From Bacteroidaceae bacterium (GTDB lineage: Bacteria > Bacteroidota > Bacteroidia > Bacteroidales > Bacteroidaceae): 64,000 bases of DNA. The position numbers were made by a program, and so were the translations under genes. Positions 8,735-18,300 of this stretch are shown here, in pieces. The stretch lies in NCBI GenBank assembly GCA_017542145.1, contig JAFXXQ010000023.1, positions 206,655 through 270,654 of the forward strand, in the 5' to 3' direction. The number at the start of each line of letters is the position of its first letter. Position 1 is the stretch's first letter. The notes beneath the pieces are model-generated. The model made no database searches. It saw only the letters and a program-made list of their open reading frames with translations, and was not told the origin of the DNA.

Positions 8735-8780
8735 TTATGTAAAAAAGGGACATCCACGTGGATGTCCCTTTTTTACATAA
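8735..8780. terminator. 46-bp perfect palindrome, terminator after nqrF
   Basis: The sequence is perfectly self-complementary from TTATGTAAAAAAGGGACATC to its mirror, with centre CCACGTGG and flanking A and T tracts, so it can terminate in both directions. It separates the nqr operon from the GH31 promoter. Confidence 0.8.
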
Positions 8781-8793
8781 GCCTTTGCTCTCG

Positions 8794-10062
8794 TTAGCCG
8801 CCGAAGTTGTCGAAGCTGATCATGTTGGGGTCGACGCCGAGGCTGTCGAGGAGGTCGAGGACCGTCTTGGCCATCATGGGAGGACCGCAGAGGTAGTATT
8901 CGATGTCTTCGGGTGCCTCGTGCTGCTTCAGGTAGGTGTCGCCCATGACAGGAGCCACGAAGCCCGGGGTGTACTTGATGCCTGCTGCGTCGGCAGCGGG
9001 ATCGGGACGGTCGAGGGCCAGATGGAAGTGGAAGTTCGGGAACTCTTTCTCGATGGCGAGGAAGTCGTCGAGATAGAACACCTCGTTGAGGGCGCGGGCG
9101 CCGTAGAAGTAGTGCATCTCGCGGTCCGTCGTGTGGAGCGTGCGCGTCATGTGCATGATTTGAGCACGCAGCGGAGCCATACCGGCGCCACCACCGACCC
9201 AAATCATCTCGCGTCCGCTGGTGAAGTTGGGGTGGAATTCGCCGTAAGGGCCGCTCATGATGACCTTGTCGCCAGGCTTGAGGGAGAAGATGTAGCTCGA
9301 TGCAATACCGGGCATGACGTCCATGAAGCCCGTCTGTGGTTTGGGCTTGAAGGGCGGCGTAGCGATACGCACGGTGAGCATGATGCGGTCGCCCTCAGCG
9401 GGGTAGTTGGCCATGGAGTAGGCGCGGATGGTCTCCTCGTCGTTCTTGCATTTGAGGGTGAAGAGTCCGAACTTCTCCCATGCGGGCAGGTATTCGTCGC
9501 CAATGAGGGACTTGTCGATGTCCTTGTCGTAGTCCATCGAGTACTTGGGGATACGGATTTGCGCATAGGAGCCGGGGAGGAAGTCCATATGCTCGCCTGG
9601 AGGCAGCTGGACGATGAACTCCTTGATGAACGTTGCGACGTTCTTGTTGCTGATGACTTCGCACTCCCATTCCTTGACGCCCATGACGCTCTCGGGCACC
9701 TTGATGCCGAGGTCGCCCTTGACCTTGACCTGGCAGCCGAGGCGCCAGTGGTCCTGCTGCTGCTTGCGGCTGAAGTGGCTGACTTCGGAGGGGAGGATTT
9801 CGCCGCCACCCTCGACGACCTGGCACTTGCATTGTCCGCACGAGCCCTTTCCGCCGCAGGCGGAGGGGAGGTGTACGCCGTTGACGGCGAGGGTGTTGAG
9901 CAGCGTGCCGCCGCTCTCGACTTCCATCTCGTTGTCGCCGTTGATGACGAGCTTGACGGGGCCCGAGGCTACGAGGTAGCGCTTGGCGACAAGCAGGATG
10001 GCGACCAGAAGAAGAATGATAACGAGGAATACGATTACGCTCGTAAGAATTAATTTCATCAT
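8794..10062 (-). CDS. nqrF: Na+-translocating NADH:quinone reductase subunit F
   Basis: NADH-oxidising subunit of the Na+-NQR pump. One N-terminal membrane helix (residues 3-26) is followed by a ferredoxin domain with the 2Fe-2S cysteines Cys69, Cys75 and Cys78 (ACGGKGSCGQCKCQ) and the fourth in RLGCQ. The FAD motif RAYSMANYP and the NADH-binding GGGAGMAPLR and YLCGPPMM segments follow. Length 422 residues, usual for the family. Last gene of nqrABCDEF. A clear AAGGAGG lies about 12 nt before the start, unusual for this phylum. Confidence 0.97.
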   Translation of the reverse strand: MMKLILTSVIVFLVIILLLVAILLVAKRYLVASGPVKLVINGDNEMEVESGGTLLNTLAVNGVHLPSACGGKGSCGQCKCQVVEGGGEILPSEVSHFSRKQQQDHWRLGCQVKVKGDLGIKVPESVMGVKEWECEVISNKNVATFIKEFIVQLPPGEHMDFLPGSYAQIRIPKYSMDYDKDIDKSLIGDEYLPAWEKFGLFTLKCKNDEETIRAYSMANYPAEGDRIMLTVRIATPPFKPKPQTGFMDVMPGIASSYIFSLKPGDKVIMSGPYGEFHPNFTSGREMIWVGGGAGMAPLRAQIMHMTRTLHTTDREMHYFYGARALNEVFYLDDFLAIEKEFPNFHFHLALDRPDPAADAAGIKYTPGFVAPVMGDTYLKQHEAPEDIEYYLCGPPMMAKTVLDLLDSLGVDPNMISFDNFGG

Positions 10063-10083
10063 AGTGGTATGTTCCTCCTTATT

Positions 10084-10710
10084 TTAAATGGTGAGGCCGG
10101 AGAAGCACATGAAGGCCATGGCCATGAGTCCGACGGTGATAAACGTAATGCCGAGTCCCTTCAGCGGCTTGGGTACGTCGCTGTAGGCCATCTTCTCGCG
10201 GATAGCTGCGAGGCAGACGATGGCGAGTCCCCATCCGAGTCCGCTGCCGAGGGCATAGGCGATGGAGTCGCCGAAGTTGGTGATGGCCTGTGTGTTGGTG
10301 GGGTCGAGGCCGATGCGCTGCTGCATGAAGAGCGAGGCACCCATGATGGCGCAGTTGACGGCGATGAGGGGCAGGAAGATGCCCAGCGAGTTGTAGAGCG
10401 AGGGGCTGAACTTCTCGACGACCATCTCCACCAGCTGCACGATGCCGGCGATGACGGCAATGAACAGGATGAACGAGAGGAACGAGAGGTCAACGCCGGG
10501 CACGAGGCAGTCGGGGCCGAGAACCTTGGTCTGCAACAGGTAGTTGACGGGGAGCGTGATGAGCTCGACAAAGGTGACGGCGACGCCGAGGCCAAGGGCC
10601 GTCTTGACGTTCTTCGACACGGCAAGGTAAGAGCACATACCGAGGAAGAACGCGAAAATCATGTTGTCCACGAATATCGAGCGGACGAATAAACTAAAGA
10701 AATGTTCCAT
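10084..10710 (-). CDS. nqrE: Na+-NQR subunit E
   Basis: Integral membrane subunit of the Na+-NQR complex, 208 residues with six predicted hydrophobic helices. [42 protein letters not shown] is characteristic of NqrE and its paralogue RnfA; operon position settles it as NqrE. The short motif [11 protein letters not shown] carries one of the conserved membrane cysteines that hold the Fe centre between NqrD and NqrE. Separated from nqrF by 21 bp and from nqrD by 31 bp. Confidence 0.96.
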   Translation of the reverse strand: MEHFFSLFVRSIFVDNMIFAFFLGMCSYLAVSKNVKTALGLGVAVTFVELITLPVNYLLQTKVLGPDCLVPGVDLSFLSFILFIAVIAGIVQLVEMVVEKFSPSLYNSLGIFLPLIAVNCAIMGASLFMQQRIGLDPTNTQAITNFGDSIAYALGSGLGWGLAIVCLAAIREKMAYSDVPKPLKGLGITFITVGLMAMAFMCFSGLTI

Positions 10711-10741
10711 AATTCTGTTTTCTTAAACGGAGATGTGACTA

Positions 10742-11371
10742 TTATTGTTCTTGCAAATCCTTGTTGTGAGCCCGCTGCCACCAGATGATACAGCCCACGA
10801 TGATGAGCGCCATAGGCGGCATCAGCATCAGGCCGTTGTCGAGGTAGCCGTGGTCGTAGCACCATTGGGGGATGACTCGATAGCCGAAGAGACATCCCGA
10901 GCCAAGCAGCTCGCGGATAAAGGCGACGATGACAAGAATCTTGGCATAGCCGAGGCCGTTGCCAAGACCGTCGAGGAGGCTCTCCCACGGGCCGTTGCTC
11001 ATGGCAAAGGCCTCAAGTCGTCCCATCAGGATACAGTTCGTAATGATAAGACCGATATAGACGCTGAGCTGTACGCTGACGTCGTAGGCGAAGGCTTTCA
11101 GCAATTCGCTGACGATGGTGACTAGCGCAGCCACCACCACCAACTGGATGATGATGCGGACGCGGTTGGGGATGGTCTTGCGCAGCAGAGAGATAACCAG
11201 GTTACTGAGCGCCACGATGATGGTGACGGAGAGTCCCATGACGATGGCAGGCTTCAGCTGGGCTGTGACGGCCAATGCTGAGCAGATGCCCAGCACCTGC
11301 ACGGTGACGGGATTGTTCTTACCAAGAGGAGCAGTAAAGACCTCTTTATTCTTTTTTGAAAAAAGTGACAT
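10742..11371 (-). CDS. nqrD: Na+-NQR subunit D
   Basis: Membrane subunit paired with NqrE in the Na+-NQR complex, 209 residues. The segments NPVTVQVLGICSALAVTAQL and IGLIITNCILMGRLEAFAMS are typical of NqrD/RnfE, and each carries a conserved cysteine. The start has an AGGAGG motif about 10 nt upstream, one of three conspicuous Shine-Dalgarno sites in the window. Sits between nqrC and nqrE with gaps of 21 and 31 bp. Confidence 0.96.
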   Translation of the reverse strand: MSLFSKKNKEVFTAPLGKNNPVTVQVLGICSALAVTAQLKPAIVMGLSVTIIVALSNLVISLLRKTIPNRVRIIIQLVVVAALVTIVSELLKAFAYDVSVQLSVYIGLIITNCILMGRLEAFAMSNGPWESLLDGLGNGLGYAKILVIVAFIRELLGSGCLFGYRVIPQWCYDHGYLDNGLMLMPPMALIIVGCIIWWQRAHNKDLQEQ

Positions 11372-11392
11372 AGTTCTGTTTCCTCCTATCGT

Positions 11393-12109
11393 TTATTGGT
11401 TAGACTCAGCTTTCAGGAAAGCAGCATAGGCATTCAGGTCTTTCTGCAGCATGTCGCTGACGCCCTTCGAGGTGAAGGTGGCTCCGCTAAGGCCATTGAC
11501 CTCAAACTCGGCATCCTTGACGTTGCCGTTCTTGACGACGCTGAGGGCGACGCGTCCGTCCTTCATGACGTGCTTGCCGCCGAAAGGTACCTGGAACTTC
11601 TCGTGATTCGTAATCTCGGCGCCGAGACCTGGAGTCTCGCTGTCGTGCGAGAAATAGACGCCATAGACCGTCTGCTTGTCGGCATTCAGCGACACGTAGC
11701 CCCAGATGGGCCCCCAGAGGCCGTTGCCGTAGAGCGGGAAGACGTACTTGGTCTGTCCGTCAACGCTGGCCACATAGACGGGGCGCTTGGTGAGGATGTC
11801 GGCTATGCTGCACTTGAAGGCGCAGCCGTTGTCGCCCGCCGCGCCCATCTGGTAGGGCTTGGTTGACGTCACGACGGTGCCGTTCTCGGCCAGCAGCTGC
11901 TCGCTGACGATGTACTGCTTGTAGGTGGCCTCGGCATCCTTGACGCCCGTGACGTTCAGCGAGGCAAGCACCTGCTTCATCTTGTCGAGGTCGATGTTAC
12001 GCTGCTGGCGGCTGTGGAGCGCGCTCGACACGAAGGCCAGCAGGAATGCTACGATAATCACCACTATCGAAGCATAGATAAAGGTATATGAATTCTTGTT
12101 TGTATTCAT
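11393..12109 (-). CDS. nqrC: Na+-NQR subunit C, covalent FMN carrier
   Basis: Periplasmic-domain subunit anchored by an N-terminal helix (YTFIYASIVVIIVAFLLAFV). The FMN attachment motif SGATFTSKGV is near the C-terminus, with Thr211 the predicted site of the phosphoester bond made by ApbE. GLGAEITN and FPLYGNGLWGPIWGYVSL are also typical. Length 238 residues. An apbE gene for flavin transfer is not in this window. Gap of 24 bp to nqrB. Confidence 0.96.
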   Translation of the reverse strand: MNTNKNSYTFIYASIVVIIVAFLLAFVSSALHSRQQRNIDLDKMKQVLASLNVTGVKDAEATYKQYIVSEQLLAENGTVVTSTKPYQMGAAGDNGCAFKCSIADILTKRPVYVASVDGQTKYVFPLYGNGLWGPIWGYVSLNADKQTVYGVYFSHDSETPGLGAEITNHEKFQVPFGGKHVMKDGRVALSVVKNGNVKDAEFEVNGLSGATFTSKGVSDMLQKDLNAYAAFLKAESNQ

Positions 12110-12133
12110 GACTTTGTTCGATAGGATTGTTGA

Positions 12134-13339
12134 TTATTTCTTGGCAACACGTTTTGCTCTACGGCTGATGTTGGTCTGATAGACGCAGTAGTCGATGAGC
12201 GGAGCGAAGAGGTTCATGAGCAGGATGGCGAGCATCATGCCTTCAGGATAACCGGGGTTAGCGACGCGGATGACGATGGCCATGACGCCGATGAGGAATC
12301 CGTAGATCCATTTACCCGTCTCGGTGCGAGCCGAGGTCACGGGGTCGGTGGCCATGAAGACGGCGCCGAAGGCGAAGCCGCCCAGCACGAGGTGCTGATA
12401 CCAAGGCATCATGGCGACGGCGTTCTGCGAGTCGCCCGTCTTGTTGAAGATGAAGGCCATCAGGGCACCGCCGGCAAAGACGCTGAGCGTGGTCTTCCAC
12501 GACGAGATGCCCATGCCGATGAGCAGCAGGGCGCCGAGGGCGATGGCGATGATGCTGGTCTCGCCCACCGAGCCCGGGATGAGGCCCCATACCATGTTCC
12601 AGTCGAAGGCTGTGGCGCCTGTGACGGCTGCGGCGCCCAGCGGGGTGGCGCAGGTGGCGCCGTCAGGCAGGTTGCAGCCGAGGCCGAAGATGGTGTGGTC
12701 AAGCACCCACACCGAGTCGCCCGAGATGACGCTGGGGTAGGCAAAGAAGATGAAGGCACGCGTGATGAGGGCCACGTTGAAGATGTTCATGCCCGTGCCG
12801 CCGAAGATTTCCTTTGCGAAAATGACGGCGAACGCCGTAGCCAGTATCACTATCCACCAGGGCGTGGTGATGGGGATGATGAGGGGGATGATGAATCCCG
12901 TCACGAGGAAGCCCTCGTGAATCTCCTCACCCTTCCATTGGGCCACGGTGAACTCGATGGCAAGGCCCGTGACGTAGGCCAGGATGAAGTTGGGCAGGTA
13001 GGCCAGCAGGCCATAGGCAAACGTGGCCCAGAAGCCTGTGTACTTGGCAGCAACACCAAGGGAGGCACCCAGTGCCATGTTCTGGTAGCCGATGTTGTAC
13101 ATGCCGAACAGCATGGCGGGCACAAGGGCGATGACGACGAGGATCATCAGTCGCTTCGAGTCGAACGAGTCGTGGATGTTCACGCTGCCGGCCTTGCTCG
13201 TCTCGTTGGGCACGAAGAGGAAGGTCTCGAAGCCTTCGAACAGCGAGCGGAAGGCGTGGAATTTGCCCCCCTTCTCGACGTTGGGCTTTATCTGGTTGAC
13301 AAAGCGCCGCAGGTTATAGTTGAATTGTTTCAGTCCCAT
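12134..13339 (-). CDS. nqrB: Na+-NQR subunit B, covalent FMN and quinone site
   Basis: Large membrane subunit, 401 residues with about ten hydrophobic helices. It carries the second covalent FMN at a threonine in the TGAT motif (AAVTGATAFDW, near residue 238) and contributes to the Na+ path and quinone binding. IFGGTGMNIFNVALITRAFIFFAYP and ATDPVTSARTETGKW are strong family signatures. It starts 6 bp after nqrA ends, so the two are probably translationally coupled. Confidence 0.97.
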   Translation of the reverse strand: MGLKQFNYNLRRFVNQIKPNVEKGGKFHAFRSLFEGFETFLFVPNETSKAGSVNIHDSFDSKRLMILVVIALVPAMLFGMYNIGYQNMALGASLGVAAKYTGFWATFAYGLLAYLPNFILAYVTGLAIEFTVAQWKGEEIHEGFLVTGFIIPLIIPITTPWWIVILATAFAVIFAKEIFGGTGMNIFNVALITRAFIFFAYPSVISGDSVWVLDHTIFGLGCNLPDGATCATPLGAAAVTGATAFDWNMVWGLIPGSVGETSIIAIALGALLLIGMGISSWKTTLSVFAGGALMAFIFNKTGDSQNAVAMMPWYQHLVLGGFAFGAVFMATDPVTSARTETGKWIYGFLIGVMAIVIRVANPGYPEGMMLAILLMNLFAPLIDYCVYQTNISRRAKRVAKK

Positions 13340-13345
13340 AGTGCT

Positions 13346-14695
13346 CTATTCCATTTCGGCACGCAGCTTGTCCAGTCCTTCGCGGACGATGCGCTGCAGC
13401 TCCAGTTTTGACGAATCTACAAACTCACACAGGGCAAAGTCCTCGGGCGCCACCTCGTAGATGCCCATCGCCTCCATCTTGTCCACGTCGCCCGTGATGA
13501 TGGCCTTGATGAGGTATTCGGGGTAGATGTCCATGGGGAAGACCTTGTCGTACTCGCCTGAGGCTATCATGTGCCTCTCGCCGCCCTTCACGCGGGCGTC
13601 GATGTCGTAGGCACGCTTCGGCGTCAGGAAGCTGAAGAACGAGCGGCTCACGCTGAAGTGATTGAAGCGCGGGGCTATCCATCCCAGCAGCTCGTTGGTG
13701 TCGTCGCCCTCGGGGATGACGGTTACCATGTTGGCGAATGCCGGCAGCCACTCGGTCTTCTTGACGGGACGGCCTGTCAGCACGTTGCCGCCCACGATGC
13801 GGTAGTGGCGGTCAATCTTGATGTTGTTGCCCAGTACGTCGGCCATCTGTGCGCCGAGGGTCACGTGGGCGTAGGTCGGCTTCGTGAGGCCCGTGCCTGC
13901 CAGGGCGATGGTACGGGTGAAGTCTACGGCTCCGCGCTGGAACAGCGAGCCTATCATGATGACGTCCTGCGCAGCTACCGTCCACACCACCTCGCCCTTG
14001 TTGATGGGCCGCGTGTGGTTGATCTGCACGCCCACGTTGCCGGCGGGGTGCGGGCCGCGGAACAGCGTCAGGTTCACGTTCTGCGCCTCGGTGAGCGACT
14101 TTGCCGTCTGGCGCGTGCTGATGCCCAGGAACGTGGGCGCCAGCTTGGCCAGGGCGCTCAGGCCCGCCTGCCACTCCGCCTCGTGGCCCTTCAGCACCTG
14201 CTCGAAGTCGGGCGCCAGGGGGGCAGAGTCGAATGCGCTGACGAATACCGCCTTCGGCGTCTGGTCGGGGTTGGCCACGATGTCGTAGGGGCGCTGGCGG
14301 ATGAAGGCGAAGAGTCCGCTCTCCAGCAACGCCGTCTTCACTTGCTCGGGCGTCAGGCTATGGACGCTCTTCGGCGAGGTGGTGACGGAGGCTTTCTCGC
14401 CGTCGGGCTTGACGACGATGCTCATCACCTTACGCCGGGCGCCGCGGTTCACCGCAGCCACCGTGCCCGAGACAGGGCTCACGAATCTCAGTTGGGGATG
14501 CCACTTGTCCACAAACAGCGCATCGCCCGCCTTGACTTTCTGTCCGGCTGTCACCACCACCTTCGGCGTGATGCCCGTGAAGTCATCAGGTACGAGCGCA
14601 ACGCTCCCTGCCTTCAGCACGACGCATTCCTCCGAAGGGGCAGCGCCCTTCAGCTTGATGTCAAGGCCTTTTCGTAATTTAATTACTTCTGGCAT
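13346..14695 (-). CDS. nqrA: Na+-NQR subunit A
   Basis: Soluble cytoplasmic subunit that caps the complex and is linked to quinone binding. The N-terminus MPEVIKLRKGLDIKLKGAA and segments GTVAAVNRGARRKVMSIVV and FRGPHPAGNVGVQINHTRPI identify NqrA. Length 449 residues, normal. First gene of the operon, preceded by a -7 box at 14741-14748 and a long gap that contains the five-unit 22-bp repeat. Confidence 0.97.
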   Translation of the reverse strand: MPEVIKLRKGLDIKLKGAAPSEECVVLKAGSVALVPDDFTGITPKVVVTAGQKVKAGDALFVDKWHPQLRFVSPVSGTVAAVNRGARRKVMSIVVKPDGEKASVTTSPKSVHSLTPEQVKTALLESGLFAFIRQRPYDIVANPDQTPKAVFVSAFDSAPLAPDFEQVLKGHEAEWQAGLSALAKLAPTFLGISTRQTAKSLTEAQNVNLTLFRGPHPAGNVGVQINHTRPINKGEVVWTVAAQDVIMIGSLFQRGAVDFTRTIALAGTGLTKPTYAHVTLGAQMADVLGNNIKIDRHYRIVGGNVLTGRPVKKTEWLPAFANMVTVIPEGDDTNELLGWIAPRFNHFSVSRSFFSFLTPKRAYDIDARVKGGERHMIASGEYDKVFPMDIYPEYLIKAIITGDVDKMEAMGIYEVAPEDFALCEFVDSSKLELQRIVREGLDKLRAEME

Positions 14696-14740
14696 AGTTG
14701 ATTTTAATATTTATGGAAAATTTTTCTTCGTATTCCGCGG

Positions 14741-14748
14741 CAAAATTA
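14741..14748 (-). promoter_or_regulatory. predicted -7 box of the nqr operon
   Basis: Minus-strand TAATTTTG, followed by GCCGCGGAA, 46 bp before nqrA. A clear -33 TTTG is not visible at the expected distance. Confidence 0.5.
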
Positions 14749-14912
14749 CAAAAAAAATCCGACACCGAAAACTTTTTCCCTATTTATTTCAATAAGGTAC
14801 GCGCGGAGTCTTCATGATAGACCTCTCCCGACGGCTTTGCGGAAACTTTTTTCAAAGGGGATGCCCGTTCTTTTGCTTGCAATGATTGTTCGAAAGTTTG
14901 ACGATAGTTTTC

Positions 14913-15022
14913 TTTCATCGCGATGGTTTAATGTTTTCATCGCGATGAAAAATTCTTTTCATTGCAATGATTAATTCTTTTCATCGCAATGGTTAATCTT
15001 TTTCATCGCGATGAAAAAATGA
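14913..15022. repeat. 22-bp tandem repeat, 5 units, core TTTCATCGCGATGAAA
   Basis: Units at 14913, 14935, 14957, 14979 and 15001. Units 2 and 5 hold the perfect 16-bp palindrome; unit 3 has CATTGCAATG, also a perfect dyad reached by a compensating pair of changes; unit 4 is CATCGCAATG. Spacers are AT-rich (GTTTAATG, AAAAATTC, ATTAATTC). It lies in the 614-bp gap between divergent nqrA and tamB, about 165 bp from the nqr -7 box and about 260 bp from the tamB promoter. The rest of the gap holds no gene I can support; AACGGGC-AAA-GCCCGTT at 15229-15245 is a small hairpin. Confidence 0.9.
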
Positions 15023-15280
15023 TAAGGAGAAACAAAGGCTTATTATGAGCAAGATACGGGCTGTTTTTTTCTCTCTTTTTCATGATTTTTTGTTTTTTTT
15101 ATTTGTTGTTCGTTTCTTCTGAAAAACGTCCTGCTTTTGCGGGGTTGAATCAGCGGGGGCGAGAATCATTATTCAATAGAAAAAGTGTAGGTGGTAACCG
15201 CGAACTTCGACGAGATTTTTTGTGTTTTAACGGGCAAAGCCCGTTTTAATGCGATTTGGCCTCAGAAAAATGCGAATAAA

Positions 15281-15312
15281 TTTGCTTTTTCGTCCGGCTT
15301 GCACTATTTTTG
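15281..15312 (+). promoter_or_regulatory. predicted strong promoter of tamB
   Basis: TTTG (15281-15284), 20 bp, TATTTTTG (15305-15312), with the extended element GGCTTGCACTA before the -7 box that recurs at infC and mce. It decides the tamB start: the TTG at 15310 lies inside the -7 box and cannot be transcribed. Confidence 0.7.
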
Positions 15313-15330
15313 CAAGATATTTCTAAATCT

Positions 15331-18300
15331 GTGCCTGAAGTGAGCAAGGTGAGTCGTCGACTTCGTGGGGTGTTCCGCGTGCTGTGTGTTGTGCTGCTGC
15401 TGTTGGTGGGAGTGGTGCATCTGCCGTGGGTGCAGCATCGCGCGGGAGTGGCTTTGGCGAGCAAACTCGAGGATAAGCTGGGGACGCGCGTGGTGATGGA
15501 CGGGCTGCGCTGGCGCCTGCCTGCCGACATCATCCTGGACAGCCTGCGCCTGGACGACTGCGACGGCCTTCCGCTGCTTGCTGCCGACCGTCTGGCGGTA
15601 AAGATAAACTGGCGCCCGCTTATCCGCGAAAAGCGCATCGTCATTCGTAACATCCGCCTTTTTAATCCTACGATTGCCGTGCGTGCTGACTCGGCGGGCG
15701 CGAAGCCGAACTACCAGTTCCTCATCGACGCCTTCAGCACGGGAAAGAAGTCGGAGCTGCCCGAAATGCAAATCAACTCGCTGATTATCCGCGGGGCTCA
15801 TCTGACGTACGACATCGCTTCCGAGCCGGAGACACCTTTGGAACTGAACCTTGCCCACGTGGATGTGAGCGACCTGAACGCGCACCTCTCGCTGAAGACG
15901 CTGACGAACGACTCGTTAAGCGTGATGATGCGCCAGCTTTCGCTCAGGGAGAAGAGCGGCTTCCAGCTGGACGACCTGATGTTCCGTCTGGTGGCAAATC
16001 GTCAGGGGGCGACGCTCGTGGGCTTCAATCTTCGGATGCCCCAGTCGGAGCTGCGTATCGACTCGCTGTTTGCCGACTACCGCGACAGGGAGGCCGTGCG
16101 CCTGAAGGGCGATGTGCCCACGTCGACGTTGGCTGCCACAGATCTGAGTGCCTTTCTGCCCGGATTGCGCGGCAACACGTCGAAGCTGACGCTGAGCACC
16201 TCGTTCAAAGGGAGTACCGACGGGCGCTTTGACGTGCCGCACCTCATCGCGAGGCTGAACCGCAAGGATGTGGATCTGATGCTGCAAGGGCAGGGCACGC
16301 CGTCGTACGTCGACGGCAAACTGATACGCCTGTCGGTAACGCCCTCGGGGTGGCATGCTCTTGAGGGGCTTCTGGGGGCTGTGGATGCCAGGAGCGGCAC
16401 GGAACTTCGTCCTCTCCTCGAGGATTGGGAAGTGCGGTTGGGCGCTACGTCGTTGACGGGCGACGCCATCCTCCAGATGAATGCCGACAGAACGCCCCAG
16501 CAGGCGAAGGCAAAACTCGCCCTGAGGGCTGACTTGGGCGAGGCTGACGTGGAGGCTGCGCTGAAGGGCGGACGCTTTGCCGCCACAGTCGATACCCGCT
16601 CGCTGGCGCTCGGAAAGGTGCTGGAGAACAGCGACCTCGGCAAACTGACGGCTTCGCTGAACCTGAAGGGAACATTCGCAGGAAGCCCCTTCGCCTCGGA
16701 GAAGGGCAGCACTCAGCCGCAGTTGCCGCAAGTGCTGCGCGAAGCCTCCATAGACGGCGAAATCCATTCGATAGACTTCAAGAACTACACCTATAGCCCC
16801 ATCCTCGTCAACGGTACATGGGACGACAGTCGTCTGAAAGCCACGCTGAAGGTCGATGACCCGAACGTGCGCTCGCTGATAGCTGTGAGCTACGACACGA
16901 GAGGTGGGCATAACGCGTACACGCTTCATGCCGACGTGGCGCAACTGAACCTCTACAACCTCCACCTGACGGACAAGCACGAGACATCGCGCTTCGCCTT
17001 CAAGGTTAACGGCAACCTGACAGGTAACACCCTCGATGCCTTGCGCGGGCAGATTGCACTTGACAGCCTGCGGCTGGAAGACCCCGCCCACATTTGGACA
17101 ATGAGGCACTTCGCTGTGGGCTCTTTCCCGAATGGGGCGCAGCAGGTCTATACCATCGACAGCGACTTCATGCAGATGCGTGCATCGGGTTACTTCACAC
17201 CCGAGAATCTGCCAGGCAGCGTGTATAACCTGCTGATGGATTACGAGCCGACGCTACTTTCGGTACTGATGCCCGAGAGTGCAAAGGCTGCCCGTAAAGC
17301 CGACAAGGCTGCCCGTGCGGGCAATGCCAATGTGCTTACTTTTAATGCTACTGTGAACGACTTGTCGCTGCTCAACGAACTCTTCTACATCCCCGTGAAA
17401 GCCGTCAATCCCATGCGAATCAGCGGCGCTCTGAACGAGGAACGCGGCACCTTGAGCCTGAACTTGAATGTTCCCCAGCTGCGCTACGATGAACTGCAAT
17501 TTCGTAACATGACGCTGAATGTTAATAATGAGGGCGGCTCGGCCCTGCGCCTGCAGGCAGGAGGAGAGAAGGTGGAGAAGGACGGCAAGGCCCTGATGGC
17601 TGACGTGATGGCGCAGTTGGTCAACGACGACATCATGCTCGACGCTGAATGGCGCAATTCTGTCAAAGGCTTCTTCGAGGGTAACATCCATGCGAAGGCT
17701 GATTTTGCCAAGAATGCTGCGGGACGGATTGAGACTACGCTGACGGGAATGCCCTCAACGGCTGTCATCAACAACGAGGCGTGGCATTTCTCGCCCTTCA
17801 CGGCGGTTCTTTCAGACGATGTCTATGGCGTGGATGGCTTCCGACTGACGAGTGGAACACAATACTTGGCCCTCGACGGCTCGGTTGTCGCTCATCCACA
17901 ACGGACAGCCTCCTCCCATGCCGACAGCCTCTCCGTACGTCTGAACAACATCAATATGGCCCCCTTCTTGTCGCTGGCTAAGCTGAAGGGAATCTCGTTT
18001 GGCGGCGTCATCTCCGGACATGCCGACGTGGCAGGGTTGATGACGAAGGCTCCTCGGGTGGGAGCTCGTCTGGAAGTGGATAGTCTGACGTTCTGCGATG
18101 CTCCGCTGGGCGATGCACTTGCACAGGTGGGTTACGATGATAAGGGCATTGTTTTCGACGTCAGTTCTCCTACGATTGATCTCGGCGGTACGGCATCCGT
18201 TGCCGAGAAAAACCTGGATTTGACCCTCATAGCCGACAGTACAGACGTCAGTTTCCTGAATGCAATGCTTACGGGCATCATGTCCGACGTGGAGGGCAGG

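Noticed and set aside
8758..10053. 431-codon plus-strand frame opposite nqrF
   Set aside because: nqrF is unmistakable; the antisense product is a composition shadow rich in Val, Glu, Asp and Ala.
12392..14677. Long plus-strand frames opposite nqrB and nqrA
   Set aside because: Low-complexity His/Glu/Asp/Gly translations antisense to well-identified subunits.
14913..15022. The tandem arrays considered as CRISPR
   Set aside because: Units are 21-22 bp in total with no unique spacers of CRISPR length, only 3-5 copies, and no cas genes in the window.
15045..15122. 25-residue hydrophobic frame MSKIRAVFFSLFHDFLFFLF, possible small toxin
   Set aside because: Built from T tracts, no supporting promoter or antisense RNA signal; too weak to call.
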